A stretch of DNA of 64,000 nucleotides. Source: an uncultured Collinsella sp. (lineage in GTDB: Bacteria; Actinomycetota; Coriobacteriia; Coriobacteriales; Coriobacteriaceae). The notes beneath the pieces are model-generated. The model worked only from the letters and a program-made list of their open reading frames with translations, searched no databases and was not told where the DNA came from. Below are positions 14,856 through 22,815 of this stretch, piece by piece. The translations under genes were made by a program, and so were the position numbers. Within the stretch, counting starts at the first letter, position 1. Every line of letters begins with the position of its first letter. The stretch lies in NCBI GenBank assembly GCA_900549715.1, contig URPK01000003.1, forward strand, positions 1 to 64,000. The letters run 5' to 3'.

Positions 14856-15474
14856 GTTCTTGAACCGGCTGGGCGAGCTTCTGGCCTGCCTGCCGGCAGA
14901 TCAGGTAAAGGAAACGCAGGAGTTCTACGCGGAGGCCATCGCCGACCGTATGGAGGACGGCATGACGGAGGCCGAGGCTGTGGCCGCCATGGGCACGCCC
15001 GGTGAGGTCGCCGAGGCAACGCTCGACGAACTGCCCGCCGTGCCGCGCGCGATCGCGAGGACCAAGCGCAAGAGCACGGCACTTCTATGGGCGCTCGCCA
15101 TCGTGGGCTCTCCGGTATGGATTCCGCTGCTGCTCGCGTTCGTCGCCGTTGCCGCTGCAGTCTACATCTGTATTTGGGTTCTTGCGCTCTGCGTGTGGAT
15201 CGTGGCCGCGGCATTCGGGGGCGCGGGCCTGGTAGGGCTCCTGTTCGCCGTGGACGGCATCATTATCGGGCATGTTCCGTACGTTTTGGCCTCGATGGGA
15301 ATGGGATTCGCTTCCATCGGTGTGGCGCTCCTCACGGGAGCCGGCGCCTGGACGGCGTCCAAGCAGATCGCGCGCCTCTCTGCCCTTTGGGCGAAGAAAG
15401 CCGTTTCGCCCTTCTGGAAAGATCGAGGCAATAAGAGCCGCATGGGCGCCGAAGCGGCGCCGCTCACGGCATAG
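14842..15474 (+). CDS. DUF1700 (HAAS-type) membrane protein
   Basis: A 210-residue protein. The N-terminal ~70 residues form the helical DUF1700/HAAS-signalling domain (MTRDEFLNRLGELLACLP; EYFY-type helix; MTEAEAVAAMGTPGEVA). Three or four hydrophobic segments follow between residues 78 and 170 and end in a basic cytoplasmic tail. Members pair with PadR regulators and are thought to relay membrane state to them; biochemical function is unknown. Its start overlaps padR by 14 bases, so translation is coupled. Confidence 0.85.
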   Translation: MTRDEFLNRLGELLACLPADQVKETQEFYAEAIADRMEDGMTEAEAVAAMGTPGEVAEATLDELPAVPRAIARTKRKSTALLWALAIVGSPVWIPLLLAFVAVAAAVYICIWVLALCVWIVAAAFGGAGLVGLLFAVDGIIIGHVPYVLASMGMGFASIGVALLTGAGAWTASKQIARLSALWAKKAVSPFWKDRGNKSRMGAEAAPLTA

Positions 15475-15488
15475 GAAGGAGTGCAAAC

Positions 15489-15752
15489 ATGTCCAGCGTA
15501 AAAAGGATTTACCTTGCCGTAGCGGGTGGGCTTGTTGCCACGGGGCTCGTCCTGGCTGCTATCGGATTTGTGGCCTCCGGCTTTAACCTCGCTGTGCTCA
15601 ACACGCAGATCGATCTGCGCGATGACACCATCATTCTGGGTGGTGTTGAAATAGACGACCCGACAGGGCTTCCACTCATCGAGCAGCTTGCCGAGGTCGG
15701 CGAGATCCATATTGGATCTGCAACGACTGGTTCGTCTTCTCCTCGCAAATGA
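15489..15752 (+). pseudogene. truncated DUF4097-type membrane protein
   Basis: An 87-residue remnant. An N-terminal membrane anchor (residues 5-31) is followed by a short piece that resembles the start of the DUF4097 beta-helix domain (LIEQLAEVGEIHIG near 62-75). It then runs into unrelated DNA (SATTGSSSPRK) and stops. Full-length relatives have about 250-300 residues; compare the intact protein at 53100-54002. The break point lies near 15720-15750, exactly where antisense ParB-like wreckage begins. Third gene of the PadR-DUF1700-DUF4097 operon. It may still be translated, but the working domain is gone. Confidence 0.7.
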
Positions 15753-15955
15753 TCGAGCTCGTAGCAGCCGTCCCCCCCCCCTTCGGGCGCACCACGACGG
15801 GCATGAGCACGCCGCGCTCGGAGCCTTTTTGCGAGACCTTCCGTCACGCTCTTCCTGCGTGGTGAACCGGTCATCGACCGACGAGAGGCTGATGGGAATC
15901 TCTCGACTTCGGGCCAATCCCGCTCACCGATCTGGTCTTCCTTCGTGATGCGCAC
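15750..15955 (-). pseudogene. ParB-like domain remnant with several frameshifts
   Basis: Three minus-strand frames piece together a ParB/Spo0J N-terminal domain: MRITKEDQIGERDWPEV (frame 1), REIPISLSSVDDRFTTQEE (frame 2), then ERGVLMPVVVRPKGG and DGCYEL in two other frames. The last two match the canonical ParB stretch (GV..P.VVRP...DG.YEL). At least three frame changes, one at a run of ten C/G (15772-15781), and loss of everything after YEL show it is dead. Such ParB-like genes are typical of plasmids and conjugative elements, so this is the debris of an inserted element. Confidence 0.6.
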
Positions 15956-16009
15956 ATAAGCGAGCAGACACCGCGCAGTGCTTCAGCGCGGCCGCACTTC
16001 CACGTCTAT

Positions 16010-16214
16010 GACGGAGGTGCCCGGCGGCGTCTTGGCAATCCCCTTGTTTGCAGGCGTTAGCGCGTGGGGATCGCCCACTCGGGGGTCGAGGCCGCCGAGG
16101 ACGGCGGCGAACCTCGCGGTGTCATTCGACATCGCGAGGTTCCCGGACCATGACCACCTGGCCTCGTACCGCGGCATAGCCCCAAGGGTGAGGAGCTTCG
16201 GCACGTCGATCAGG
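16010..16214 (+). pseudogene. IS110-family transposase C-terminal fragment
   Basis: Residues encoded at 16095-16214 read PRTAANLAVSFDIARFPDHD then HLASYRGIAPRVRSFGTSIR. This is the helix-hairpin/Transposase_20 C-terminal block of IS110/IS116/IS902 transposases (pattern: PG+G..TA..L...I.DF...D.LASY.GLAP...QSGTSI). The upstream EVPGGV at about 16014 may be the degraded PGVG hairpin. The N-terminal DEDD catalytic domain is absent, so it cannot be active. Confidence 0.65.
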
Positions 16215-16236
16215 GCGCCCGCGCAGCGTCGGCCGG

Positions 16237-16260
16237 TCCGCCGTTCGGCAGAACGGCGGA
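16237..16260. other. perfect 10-bp stem-loop after livF
   Basis: TCCGCCGTTC-ggca-GAACGGCGGA. It lies 5 bases beyond the livF stop, at the edge of the mobile-element scar. No T-run follows on the minus strand, so it could be a weak or Rho-assisted terminator or a transcript-end protector. Confidence 0.6.
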
Positions 16261-16265
16261 AGTCC

Positions 16266-16979
16266 CTAGCCGCCCAGGTAAGCCTTGCGGACGTTGTCGT
16301 CGTGCAGGAGCTCTTGGCCGGTGCCGGTCATGGTGATCTTGCCGGTCTCGAGCACGTAGCCGCGCGTGGCGATCGAGAGCGCCATCTGCGCGTTCTGCTC
16401 GACCAGTAGCACCGTGGTACCGGCTTTATGCAGGTCCTCGACGATCCGGAAGATCTGCTCAATCAGAATCGGCGCCAGGCCCATGGAAGGCTCGTCGAGC
16501 ATGAGCAGCTTGGGGTTACTCATAAGGGCGCGCCCCATAACGAGCATCTGCTGCTCGCCGCCCGAAAGGGTGCCGGCGACCTGGCGACGGCGCTCCTTCA
16601 GGCGCGGGAACTGCTCATAGACGCGCTCCAGGCCCGGAGCAACCGTGGACTTGGGCTGCGTGTAGGCGCCCATCTCCAGGTTCTCCTCGACCGTCATCTG
16701 CAAAAAGGCGCGACGGCCCTCAGGCACCTGGGCCAAGCCCTTGCCCACCAGCTTGTCGGCAGGCGTATGGGTAATGTCCTCGCCCATAAACTTGATGGAG
16801 CCGGTCTTGGAACGCAGCAGGCCCGAGACAGTCTTGAGCGTTGTAGACTTGCCGGCGCCGTTCGCGCCGATCAAGGCCACGATCTCGCCCTCGTTGACGT
16901 TAAAGGAGATGTCCTTGATGGCGTGGATAGCGCCGTACCAGACGTTGATGTTGTAGACGGAAAGCATCGGCTCTGCCAT
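16266..16979 (-). CDS. livF: branched-chain amino-acid ABC transporter ATPase LivF
   Basis: A 237-residue ABC ATPase: Walker A GANGAGKST near residue 38, Q-loop, signature LSGGEQQMLVMGRAL near 139, Walker B LLMLDEPSMGL near 159 and the switch His in VLLVEQNA near 198. LivF energises import of leucine, isoleucine and valine or related amides together with LivG and the LivHM permeases. The ATG directly follows the livG stop codon, with AGGGGGAG upstream. Last gene of the six-gene liv operon. Substrate specificity within the HAAT family is inferred. Confidence 0.93.
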   Translation of the reverse strand: MAEPMLSVYNINVWYGAIHAIKDISFNVNEGEIVALIGANGAGKSTTLKTVSGLLRSKTGSIKFMGEDITHTPADKLVGKGLAQVPEGRRAFLQMTVEENLEMGAYTQPKSTVAPGLERVYEQFPRLKERRRQVAGTLSGGEQQMLVMGRALMSNPKLLMLDEPSMGLAPILIEQIFRIVEDLHKAGTTVLLVEQNAQMALSIATRGYVLETGKITMTGTGQELLHDDNVRKAYLGG

Positions 16980-17840
16980 TTAGTTCTCCCCCTTATCCTG
17001 CTTGCCCAGATACGCCTCGATAACGGCTTCGTTGTTCTGGATTTCCTCGGCCGTGCCCTTGGCGATGACCTTACCAAAGTTAAGCACACAGATGCCCTCG
17101 CAGATATTCATGACGAGCGACATGTCGTGCTCGATAAGCATGATGGCAATGCCAAAGGTGTCGCGAATCTTTACGATGTTCGCCATGAGCTCCGCGGTCT
17201 CGGACGGATTCATGCCGGCGGCAGGCTCGTCAAGCAGCAGCAACTTAGGGTTGGTGGCAAGCGCACGAACAATCTCCAGACGACGCTGGGCGCCATAAGG
17301 CAGCGAACCGGCCTGCTCATTTGCCAGATGCTCCATATCAAAGATGGAGAGCAGCTCCATGGCGCGCTCATGGGCGGCCTTCTCGTGCTTCCAATACGTC
17401 GGCAGACGCAGCACGCCCTCAAAACCGGAGTAGCGCTCCTGGTTGTGCAGACCGACCTTAACGTTGTCCTCCACCGTCATAGTGTTGAACAGGCGGATGT
17501 TTTGGAAAGTACGGGCGATGCCCATGCGGTTGACCTGATAGACCGACTTGCCCGAGGTGTCCTCACCGTCGAGCAGGATGGTGCCGTGCGTGGGCTGGTA
17601 CACCTTGGTAAGCAGGTTGAAGACCGTGGTCTTACCGGCACCATTGGGGCCAATCAGGCCGGCGATCTCGGTCTTGCCGATAGTCAGGCTAAAGTCATCG
17701 ACTGCCTTAAGACCACCGAACTCAATGCCCAGGTGGATGCACTCGAGCGCCGGGCGCTGGCCCAGATCGCGATCGGGAACGATGGCGCCAGAAGGATACG
17801 GGACCATCTTGCCCTTGTTGAACTCAAATTTACTGGGCAT
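16980..17840 (-). CDS. livG: branched-chain amino-acid ABC transporter ATPase LivG
   Basis: A 286-residue ABC ATPase. After a 35-residue lead come GPNGAGKTTVFNLLT (Walker A), the LivG-typical TFQNIRLF near residue 104, PYGAQRRLEIVRALA (signature region), LLLLDEPAAGMNPSE (Walker B) and IEHDMSLVM. The extended region between Walker A and signature separates LivG from LivF. The ATG at 17840 follows AGGAGG and overlaps livM by 11 bases, so the genes are translationally coupled. It works as a heterodimer with LivF on the LivHM channel. Confidence 0.94.
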   Translation of the reverse strand: MPSKFEFNKGKMVPYPSGAIVPDRDLGQRPALECIHLGIEFGGLKAVDDFSLTIGKTEIAGLIGPNGAGKTTVFNLLTKVYQPTHGTILLDGEDTSGKSVYQVNRMGIARTFQNIRLFNTMTVEDNVKVGLHNQERYSGFEGVLRLPTYWKHEKAAHERAMELLSIFDMEHLANEQAGSLPYGAQRRLEIVRALATNPKLLLLDEPAAGMNPSETAELMANIVKIRDTFGIAIMLIEHDMSLVMNICEGICVLNFGKVIAKGTAEEIQNNEAVIEAYLGKQDKGEN

Positions 17841-18909
17841 CGGCTGCCACCTCCTTCTTGGAAGCAAAACGGTCCTTGACGCGACCGAAGAACGCCTTAA
17901 GCTGCGGGTTGTTAGTAAAGATCATGACCAGGATCAGCACGATGGCGTAGATGAGCATGCGGTAGTCCGAGAACTGACGGAGCAGCTCGGGGAGCACCGT
18001 AAGCAGTGCGGCCGCGATGACGGAACCGCGCATGTTGCCCAGACCGCCCAGGACCACGAACACCAGGATGAGGATCGACGTGTTGAAGTCGAACTTGGTG
18101 GCGGAGAGCTGCGAGAAGTTACCGCCGAAGAGAGCTCCGGCAGCACCGGCGAGGGCAGCGGAAACCACGAAGGCGATCATGCGGTACTCGGTGACGGAGA
18201 TGCCTACGGACTCGGCTGCAATCTTGTTATCGCGCACGGCCATGATGGCACGGCCGGTACGGCTGCGCACCAGGTTGAGTACAATCACGAGCGCGACCAT
18301 AACCAGGATGGCGCCGGCAAGGAAGGTCGAATAGGTCGACACGCCCGATGCGCCCTGGGCACCCTTGATGATGGCGGTGCCGTCCTCGAGCAGGTGCAGG
18401 TCGTCGATCGTGGAGTTACCCGTGATGTTAAAGATAACATGCAGGCCGCGGGAGTCGACGCCCACGATAAGACAGGTGACGATCTCTTTGATGATCTCGC
18501 CAAAAGCCAGGGTCACGATGGCCAGGTAGTCACCGCTCAGGCGCAGAACCGGGATGCCAATCAGGAAGCCCAAGATGGCAGCGGCGATAGCGCCGACCAC
18601 AATGCTGATGATCAGGCGCATCGGATCGGACGGAACGGCGCTCTCCAGCGCGACGGCGGTAACGATGCCCGTATAGGCGCCGACACTCATAAAGCCCGCG
18701 TGGCCCAGCGACAAGTCGCCCGCGATGCCGACAACGAGGTTGAGCGAGATGGCCATAACGATGTAGGCCGTGATGGGAACCAGCTGACCGGCGATCATGC
18801 GCGGGATCATATGGTTGGACTGCATAAAGAACACGATGGCGAATGCCACGATGCACATGGCGTACGTGACAAAGTCGTGACGCGTCTGCTTGTCTTTAAG
18901 GAACTTCAT
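17830..18909 (-). CDS. livM: branched-chain amino-acid ABC permease LivM
   Basis: A 359-residue inner-membrane permease with about nine hydrophobic segments. It carries the family signature GYLAIVTLAFGEI-like segment (GDYLAIVTLAFGEII near residue 150) and RSRTGRAIMAVRDNKIAAESVG near 215. A periplasm-facing insertion lies near 175-195. The ATG at 18909 is preceded by AGGTGA; a GTG at 18918, abutting the livH stop, is the alternative start. LivM pairs with LivH to form the channel. Middle gene of the liv operon. Confidence 0.92.
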   Translation of the reverse strand: MKFLKDKQTRHDFVTYAMCIVAFAIVFFMQSNHMIPRMIAGQLVPITAYIVMAISLNLVVGIAGDLSLGHAGFMSVGAYTGIVTAVALESAVPSDPMRLIISIVVGAIAAAILGFLIGIPVLRLSGDYLAIVTLAFGEIIKEIVTCLIVGVDSRGLHVIFNITGNSTIDDLHLLEDGTAIIKGAQGASGVSTYSTFLAGAILVMVALVIVLNLVRSRTGRAIMAVRDNKIAAESVGISVTEYRMIAFVVSAALAGAAGALFGGNFSQLSATKFDFNTSILILVFVVLGGLGNMRGSVIAAALLTVLPELLRQFSDYRMLIYAIVLILVMIFTNNPQLKAFFGRVKDRFASKKEVAADAQ

Positions 18910-18918
18910 AGCGCTCAC

Positions 18919-19800
18919 CTACACCTTCTCGGGGACGTACTTGCCCAAGAGGCCGGCAGGCTTGACGAGCAGGACGATGATCAAAACACCAAAGACGATG
19001 GAGTTGGCAAGGCTCGTGGAAATATAAGCCTGTGCCATCGCCTCGATGATGCCGATGAGAATGCCACCGACAAAGGCGCCGGGGATGGAGCCGATGCCAC
19101 CGAAGACGGCTGCATCGAAGGCCTTGATGCCAGGCATGGCACCCGTCGTGGGCTGCAGCACCGGCGAGTAGGAGCACAGGAGCACGCCGGCGATGGCGGC
19201 AAGCGCGGAGCCGATGGCAAACGTCATCGAGATGGTGCGGTTGACGTTGATGCCCATGAGCTGAGCGGCGGCCTTGTCCTCGGACACGGCGCGCATGGCT
19301 TTGCCCATCTTGGTCTTACCTGTAAAGAACATCAGACCGGCCATGATAACCAGGCAGGCGACGATGGTGACGAGCGAGACGGCGCTTACGTTGAACTTGG
19401 CCAAGAACTCCGGCACCTGGAAGGTGACGAGCGAAGTGAAGTTCTTGGGCGTGGCGCCCCACAGAAGCTGCGCGGCGTTCTGCAGGAAGTAAGACACGCC
19501 GATGGCCGTGATCAGAACGGCCAGAGGGCCCGCCTGGCGCAGCGGCTTGTATGCCAGACCCTCGATGAGAACACCAAGAACCGTGCAGACCACACAAGAG
19601 AGAACTACAGATGCCCAGCCCGGGAGGCCGAGATACGATGTGGCGCAGAACGAGACATAGGCACCGACCATGATGACGTCGCCGTGAGCGAAGTTGAGCA
19701 TCTTGGCGATACCGTAGACCATGGTGTAGCCCAACGCGATGATGGCGTAGACGCTGCCCATGGACAGGCCGTTGACCAGGTATTGGATAAAGACCGTCAT
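18919..19800 (-). CDS. livH: branched-chain amino-acid ABC permease LivH
   Basis: A 293-residue permease with about eight hydrophobic helices. Diagnostic segments: NGLSMGSVYAIIALGYTMVYGI near the start (split here over residues 9-30), NFAHGDVIMVGAYVSF near 34, and KAMRAVSEDKAAAQLMGINV near 185 followed by PGIKAFDAAVFGGIGSIPGA near 230. The ATG at 19800 has AAAGGGGG nine bases upstream, while an ATG nine bases earlier is too close to that site. It is separated from the binding-protein gene by a 139-bp gap with a stem-loop, which probably lowers permease expression relative to the binding protein. Confidence 0.94.
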   Translation of the reverse strand: MTVFIQYLVNGLSMGSVYAIIALGYTMVYGIAKMLNFAHGDVIMVGAYVSFCATSYLGLPGWASVVLSCVVCTVLGVLIEGLAYKPLRQAGPLAVLITAIGVSYFLQNAAQLLWGATPKNFTSLVTFQVPEFLAKFNVSAVSLVTIVACLVIMAGLMFFTGKTKMGKAMRAVSEDKAAAQLMGINVNRTISMTFAIGSALAAIAGVLLCSYSPVLQPTTGAMPGIKAFDAAVFGGIGSIPGAFVGGILIGIIEAMAQAYISTSLANSIVFGVLIIVLLVKPAGLLGKYVPEKV

Positions 19801-19876
19801 GTTCCACATCCCCCTTTCGAATAGGTTTCCAGTTGATGTATGAAACAGGGACGTTACGTTGTCCCTAGATACCAAG

Positions 19877-19908
19877 CAAGCAGGGAAGGCCAAAACCTCC
19901 CCTGCTTG
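19877..19908 (-). promoter_or_regulatory. intercistronic stem-loop between binding protein and livH
   Basis: CAAGCAGGGAAGG (19877-19889) can pair with CCTCCCCTGCTTG (19896-19908) around a 6-base loop. It lies 30 bases after the binding-protein stop codon. No strong T-run follows, so partial termination or 3'-end stabilisation is the likely effect, the standard way to make binding protein in excess over permease. Confidence 0.6.
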
Positions 19909-19939
19909 GGATCAAAACCGCTCTATGTAAGGCGGCCTA

Positions 19940-21127
19940 TTAGGCCTGTACGTACTTGCCGTCGGTAATGACGTACGCCGTCGGGTCCTTCTGGACCTGA
20001 CCCTTGTCGTTCCAGGAGAGCTTGCCAGTCAGGCCGTCAACAGTAATCTTGAGCATAGCCTCGGGAAGCTTCTCGGCAACCTCGGTGGGGTCGGCGTCGA
20101 CGCCCAGGCCGGCCTCTTTGAGAGCCTCGACCACAGCATGCACGCCGTCGTAGGCGTCGGCGGCAAACTGGTCGGGGGTATCGCCGTACTTATCCTTGTA
20201 AGCGTTGACGAAGTCGGCGTTCTTCTCGTCGTCGGCGGAGAACGGGGTCATGAGCAGCAGACCCTCGGCAAGAGAGGTGTCGAAGCCCTCAACGCCTAGG
20301 ATGCCGTCCATGCCGTCGCAGCCCATCATCTTGACGTCGTAGCCCATGTCCTTGGCGTTCTTGAGCAGGACGGACGCCGGCGTGTAGTAGATCGGCGCAA
20401 AGATCATGGTGGCGCCTGCCTGCTTGGCCTTGGTCAGCTGGTTGGTAAAGCTCGTGGCGGAGTCGTCCTTAAAGGTCTCCTCGTCGACAATCTCAAGCTT
20501 AGACTTAGCGGCCTGGGCCTTAAAGGAATCTGCGATGCCCGAAGAATAGGCATCGCCGGAGTTATAGAACAGCACGAACTTCTCGTTCGCATACTTCTCT
20601 GCCAGGAACTTGGCAGCGTTGACACCTTGGTTGGGGTCGGTAAAGCAAACCTGGAAGACGCAATCCTTGCCCTTGGTAACGTCCTCGGAGGACGCGGACG
20701 GGGTGATCATGAACGTCTCGGGGTCGTTGCCGCACTCGGCGGCAACGGCGACCGACGCACCCGTGGTGGTCGGACCGACGAGGGCCTGCATGCCCCAGTC
20801 GAGCAGGGTGTTGAAGGCGTTGACGGCCTTCTCGCCGTCAGCCTGGTCGTCCTCGGCCTTGCTGACAAGCGGCAGCTCCTTGGTCGAGAAATCCTTGCAG
20901 CCAAGCTCGACAGCCTGTGTAACGGACTTGCCGTAGGACGCGTTGGCGCCGGTCAGCGGGCCGATGGTGCCGATCTTAAACGAAGCGTCGCCCGACGCGG
21001 AACCGCTGTCGCCGCCGTTGGAGGAGCAGCCAGCTAGAATGGACATCGCCCCCAGACCTGCTGCGCTCGCGATAACGCTCCTGCGATTCATAACAGGGTT
21101 CAATGACTTACCGGTGAGGCTCGACAT
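19940..21127 (-). CDS. branched-chain amino-acid ABC substrate-binding lipoprotein (copy 1)
   Basis: A 395-residue type I periplasmic-binding-fold lipoprotein. The leader has a twin-arginine-like MNRRSVIASAAG stretch and lipobox LAGC at about residue 33, then a Gly/Ser linker and the Leu/Ile/Val-binding domain (FKIGTIGPLTGANASYG, FYNSGDAYSSGIA, TPASVLLKNAKDMGYD, EGLLLMTPFSADDEK). The ATG at 21127 follows GAGAGGAGAG. It is strongly similar to the protein encoded immediately upstream (21399-22565), a recent tandem duplication. It delivers substrate to LivHM. Confidence 0.93.
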   Translation of the reverse strand: MSSLTGKSLNPVMNRRSVIASAAGLGAMSILAGCSSNGGDSGSASGDASFKIGTIGPLTGANASYGKSVTQAVELGCKDFSTKELPLVSKAEDDQADGEKAVNAFNTLLDWGMQALVGPTTTGASVAVAAECGNDPETFMITPSASSEDVTKGKDCVFQVCFTDPNQGVNAAKFLAEKYANEKFVLFYNSGDAYSSGIADSFKAQAAKSKLEIVDEETFKDDSATSFTNQLTKAKQAGATMIFAPIYYTPASVLLKNAKDMGYDVKMMGCDGMDGILGVEGFDTSLAEGLLLMTPFSADDEKNADFVNAYKDKYGDTPDQFAADAYDGVHAVVEALKEAGLGVDADPTEVAEKLPEAMLKITVDGLTGKLSWNDKGQVQKDPTAYVITDGKYVQA

Positions 21128-21398
21128 GCGGCTCTCCTCTCAAATCTCGTCGGGTTTTGGTTGCCCGACAGGCCATCCTTCGCCGTGTTCGGCGTTCGCA
21201 AAATAGTAGACGCTTTAGTTAGGAAAAGTGGCGATTATTTCAACTTTTCTTTGGATTTGTTCATTTATCCATATTTCTGCGTATTTCTATTATTTTATGC
21301 AGTAATGCCACTTTATTGTGTAAAAGTAATGTTTCCATTCTGTTACAGGCGTCCCCGCCCTGAATAAAACAGCCTCACCGGTAGCGTTTTATGCGCAC
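21128..21398. other. gap between the two binding-protein genes
   Basis: A 271-bp non-coding stretch, AT-rich around 21215-21330. It probably holds a separate promoter for copy 1 and the end of the copy 2 transcript. No clear terminator with a T-run or operator was recognised. The length suggests the two paralogs may be controlled separately. Confidence 0.4.
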
Positions 21399-22565
21399 TT
21401 AGGCGGCGATGTACTTGCCGTCCTGGATCACATAGGCCGTAGCGGGCTTTTCGACCTGGCCCTCGTCATTCCACGTCAGCTCGCCCGTCAGGCCCTCGAT
21501 CTTGATCTTGCGCATGGCGCGGGCAAGGTCGTCGGCAATGTCGGCACCGTCAGCCGTAATGTCGATGCCCGCTTTATCGATAGCCTCGGCAATCGCATGG
21601 ACGCAGTCATAGGCATCGGCGGCAAACTGATTGGGCGTCTCGTCGTAGGCGTCCTTATAGGCCTTGACGAAGTCGGCGTTCTTCTCATCGTCAGCAGAGA
21701 ACGGGGTCATGAGCAGCACGCCCTCGGCAAGAGAGGTATCGAAGCCCTCAACGGAGAGCAGGCCGTCCATGCCGTCGGTGCCCATAAGCGTCATGTCGTA
21801 TCCCATGTCCTTGGCGTTCTTGAGCAGGACGGACGCCGGCGTGTAATAGATCGGAGCAAAGATGAGCGTAGCGCCGGCCTCCCTGGCCTTGGTGAGCTGG
21901 TTGGTAAAGCTCGTGGAAGAGTCGTCCTTAAAGGTCTCGGTATCGACGACATCGAGCTTGGATGCCTTGGCCTGCTCGGCAAAGGCGTCGGCAACGCCCG
22001 AGCTGTACGTATCGCCGGAGTTGTAGAACAGGGCGATCTTGGCGTCTGCATACTTCTCGGCCAAGAACTTCGCGGCGCTGGCACCCATGGTGGGATCGGT
22101 GAAGCAAACCTGAAAGACCGTGGCCTTTCCCTTGGTGACATCGAGCGACGAGGCCGAAGGCGTGACCATGAGCATATCGTCGGCGATCTCGCCCGAGACG
22201 GCGACGGCGGCGCCGGTGGTAACGGGGCCGACAAGCGCCTGCATGCCCCAGTCGCACAAGGTATTGAAGGCGTTGATGGCCTTCTCGCCGTCGGCGACGT
22301 CGTCCTCGGACTTAAGCGAGAGTTTGAGGTCCTTGGTCGAGAAATCCTCGGCGGCGAGCTTGGCACCCTTCTCGGCCGAAACGCCATAGGTTGCCGCGGC
22401 GCCGGTCAGAGGGCCGATAACACCGATCTTGAAGGTCTTGCCGTCATCGGCGGAGCCGCCGTCAGAGCCACTCGAAGAGCAGCCAGCGAGCGCGGCGGCG
22501 CTGCCGAGCGCCGCGGCTCCTGCCAAGAAACTCCTACGGCTCAGTGCGTTGTTGATACTAAACAT
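21399..22565 (-). CDS. branched-chain amino-acid ABC substrate-binding lipoprotein (copy 2)
   Basis: A 388-residue paralog of copy 1 with the same layout: RRSF signal start, lipobox LAGC near residue 28, Ser/Gly/Asp linker, and the binding domain (FKIGVIGPLTGAAATYG, FYNSGDTYSSGVA, TPASVLLKNAKDMGYD, EGVLLMTPFSADDEK). Long blocks are identical to copy 1; differences cluster in the linker and near the C-terminus. The ATG at 22565 follows GAAAAGGGGG. First gene of the liv operon. Two receptors probably widen or tune the substrate range of one permease. Confidence 0.93.
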   Translation of the reverse strand: MFSINNALSRRSFLAGAAALGSAAALAGCSSSGSDGGSADDGKTFKIGVIGPLTGAAATYGVSAEKGAKLAAEDFSTKDLKLSLKSEDDVADGEKAINAFNTLCDWGMQALVGPVTTGAAVAVSGEIADDMLMVTPSASSLDVTKGKATVFQVCFTDPTMGASAAKFLAEKYADAKIALFYNSGDTYSSGVADAFAEQAKASKLDVVDTETFKDDSSTSFTNQLTKAREAGATLIFAPIYYTPASVLLKNAKDMGYDMTLMGTDGMDGLLSVEGFDTSLAEGVLLMTPFSADDEKNADFVKAYKDAYDETPNQFAADAYDCVHAIAEAIDKAGIDITADGADIADDLARAMRKIKIEGLTGELTWNDEGQVEKPATAYVIQDGKYIAA

Positions 22566-22815
22566 GGTGTCCCCCTTTTCGCTGGCCGCGGTGCGGCTGT
22601 TTTGCGGTACGGGGCAAACCTTATGGCGCAAACGTTGACAGTTTGTTACGGAAGTTCATTTGTAGCGAGTATGTTTCCAATGTTTCCGCAGCGTTTCGGG
22701 GGTGCCGTTTTGTGCGACTCCTGTTGCCTGGCGAGCATGCGCCCTCGGTTCACGCTAGAATGCACTCAACCTTTAAGCGGTTAATCCATCCATAAGATGC
22801 ACGAAGGAGCTATCT
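22566..22815. other. divergent region between liv operon and hom
   Basis: A 250-bp non-coding gap. A possible -10 for hom (TAGAAT, 22756-22761) lacks a good -35. AGGAG for hom lies at 22804-22809. No riboswitch or T-box was recognised. Confidence 0.4.

Noticed and set aside
17548..19824. Long plus-strand open frame (about 750 codons) across livG, livM and livH
   Set aside because: It is antisense to three clear liv genes, and its product is a His/Asp/Gly-rich shadow of the membrane-protein codons.
16266..22565. The liv operon as part of the mobile-element island
   Set aside because: Gene order is the standard liv order, codon use matches the neighbours, and the scar ends before livF.
22566..22815. 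Riboswitch or T-box before hom
   Set aside because: The 250-bp gap shows no terminator/antiterminator pair or T-box sequence.
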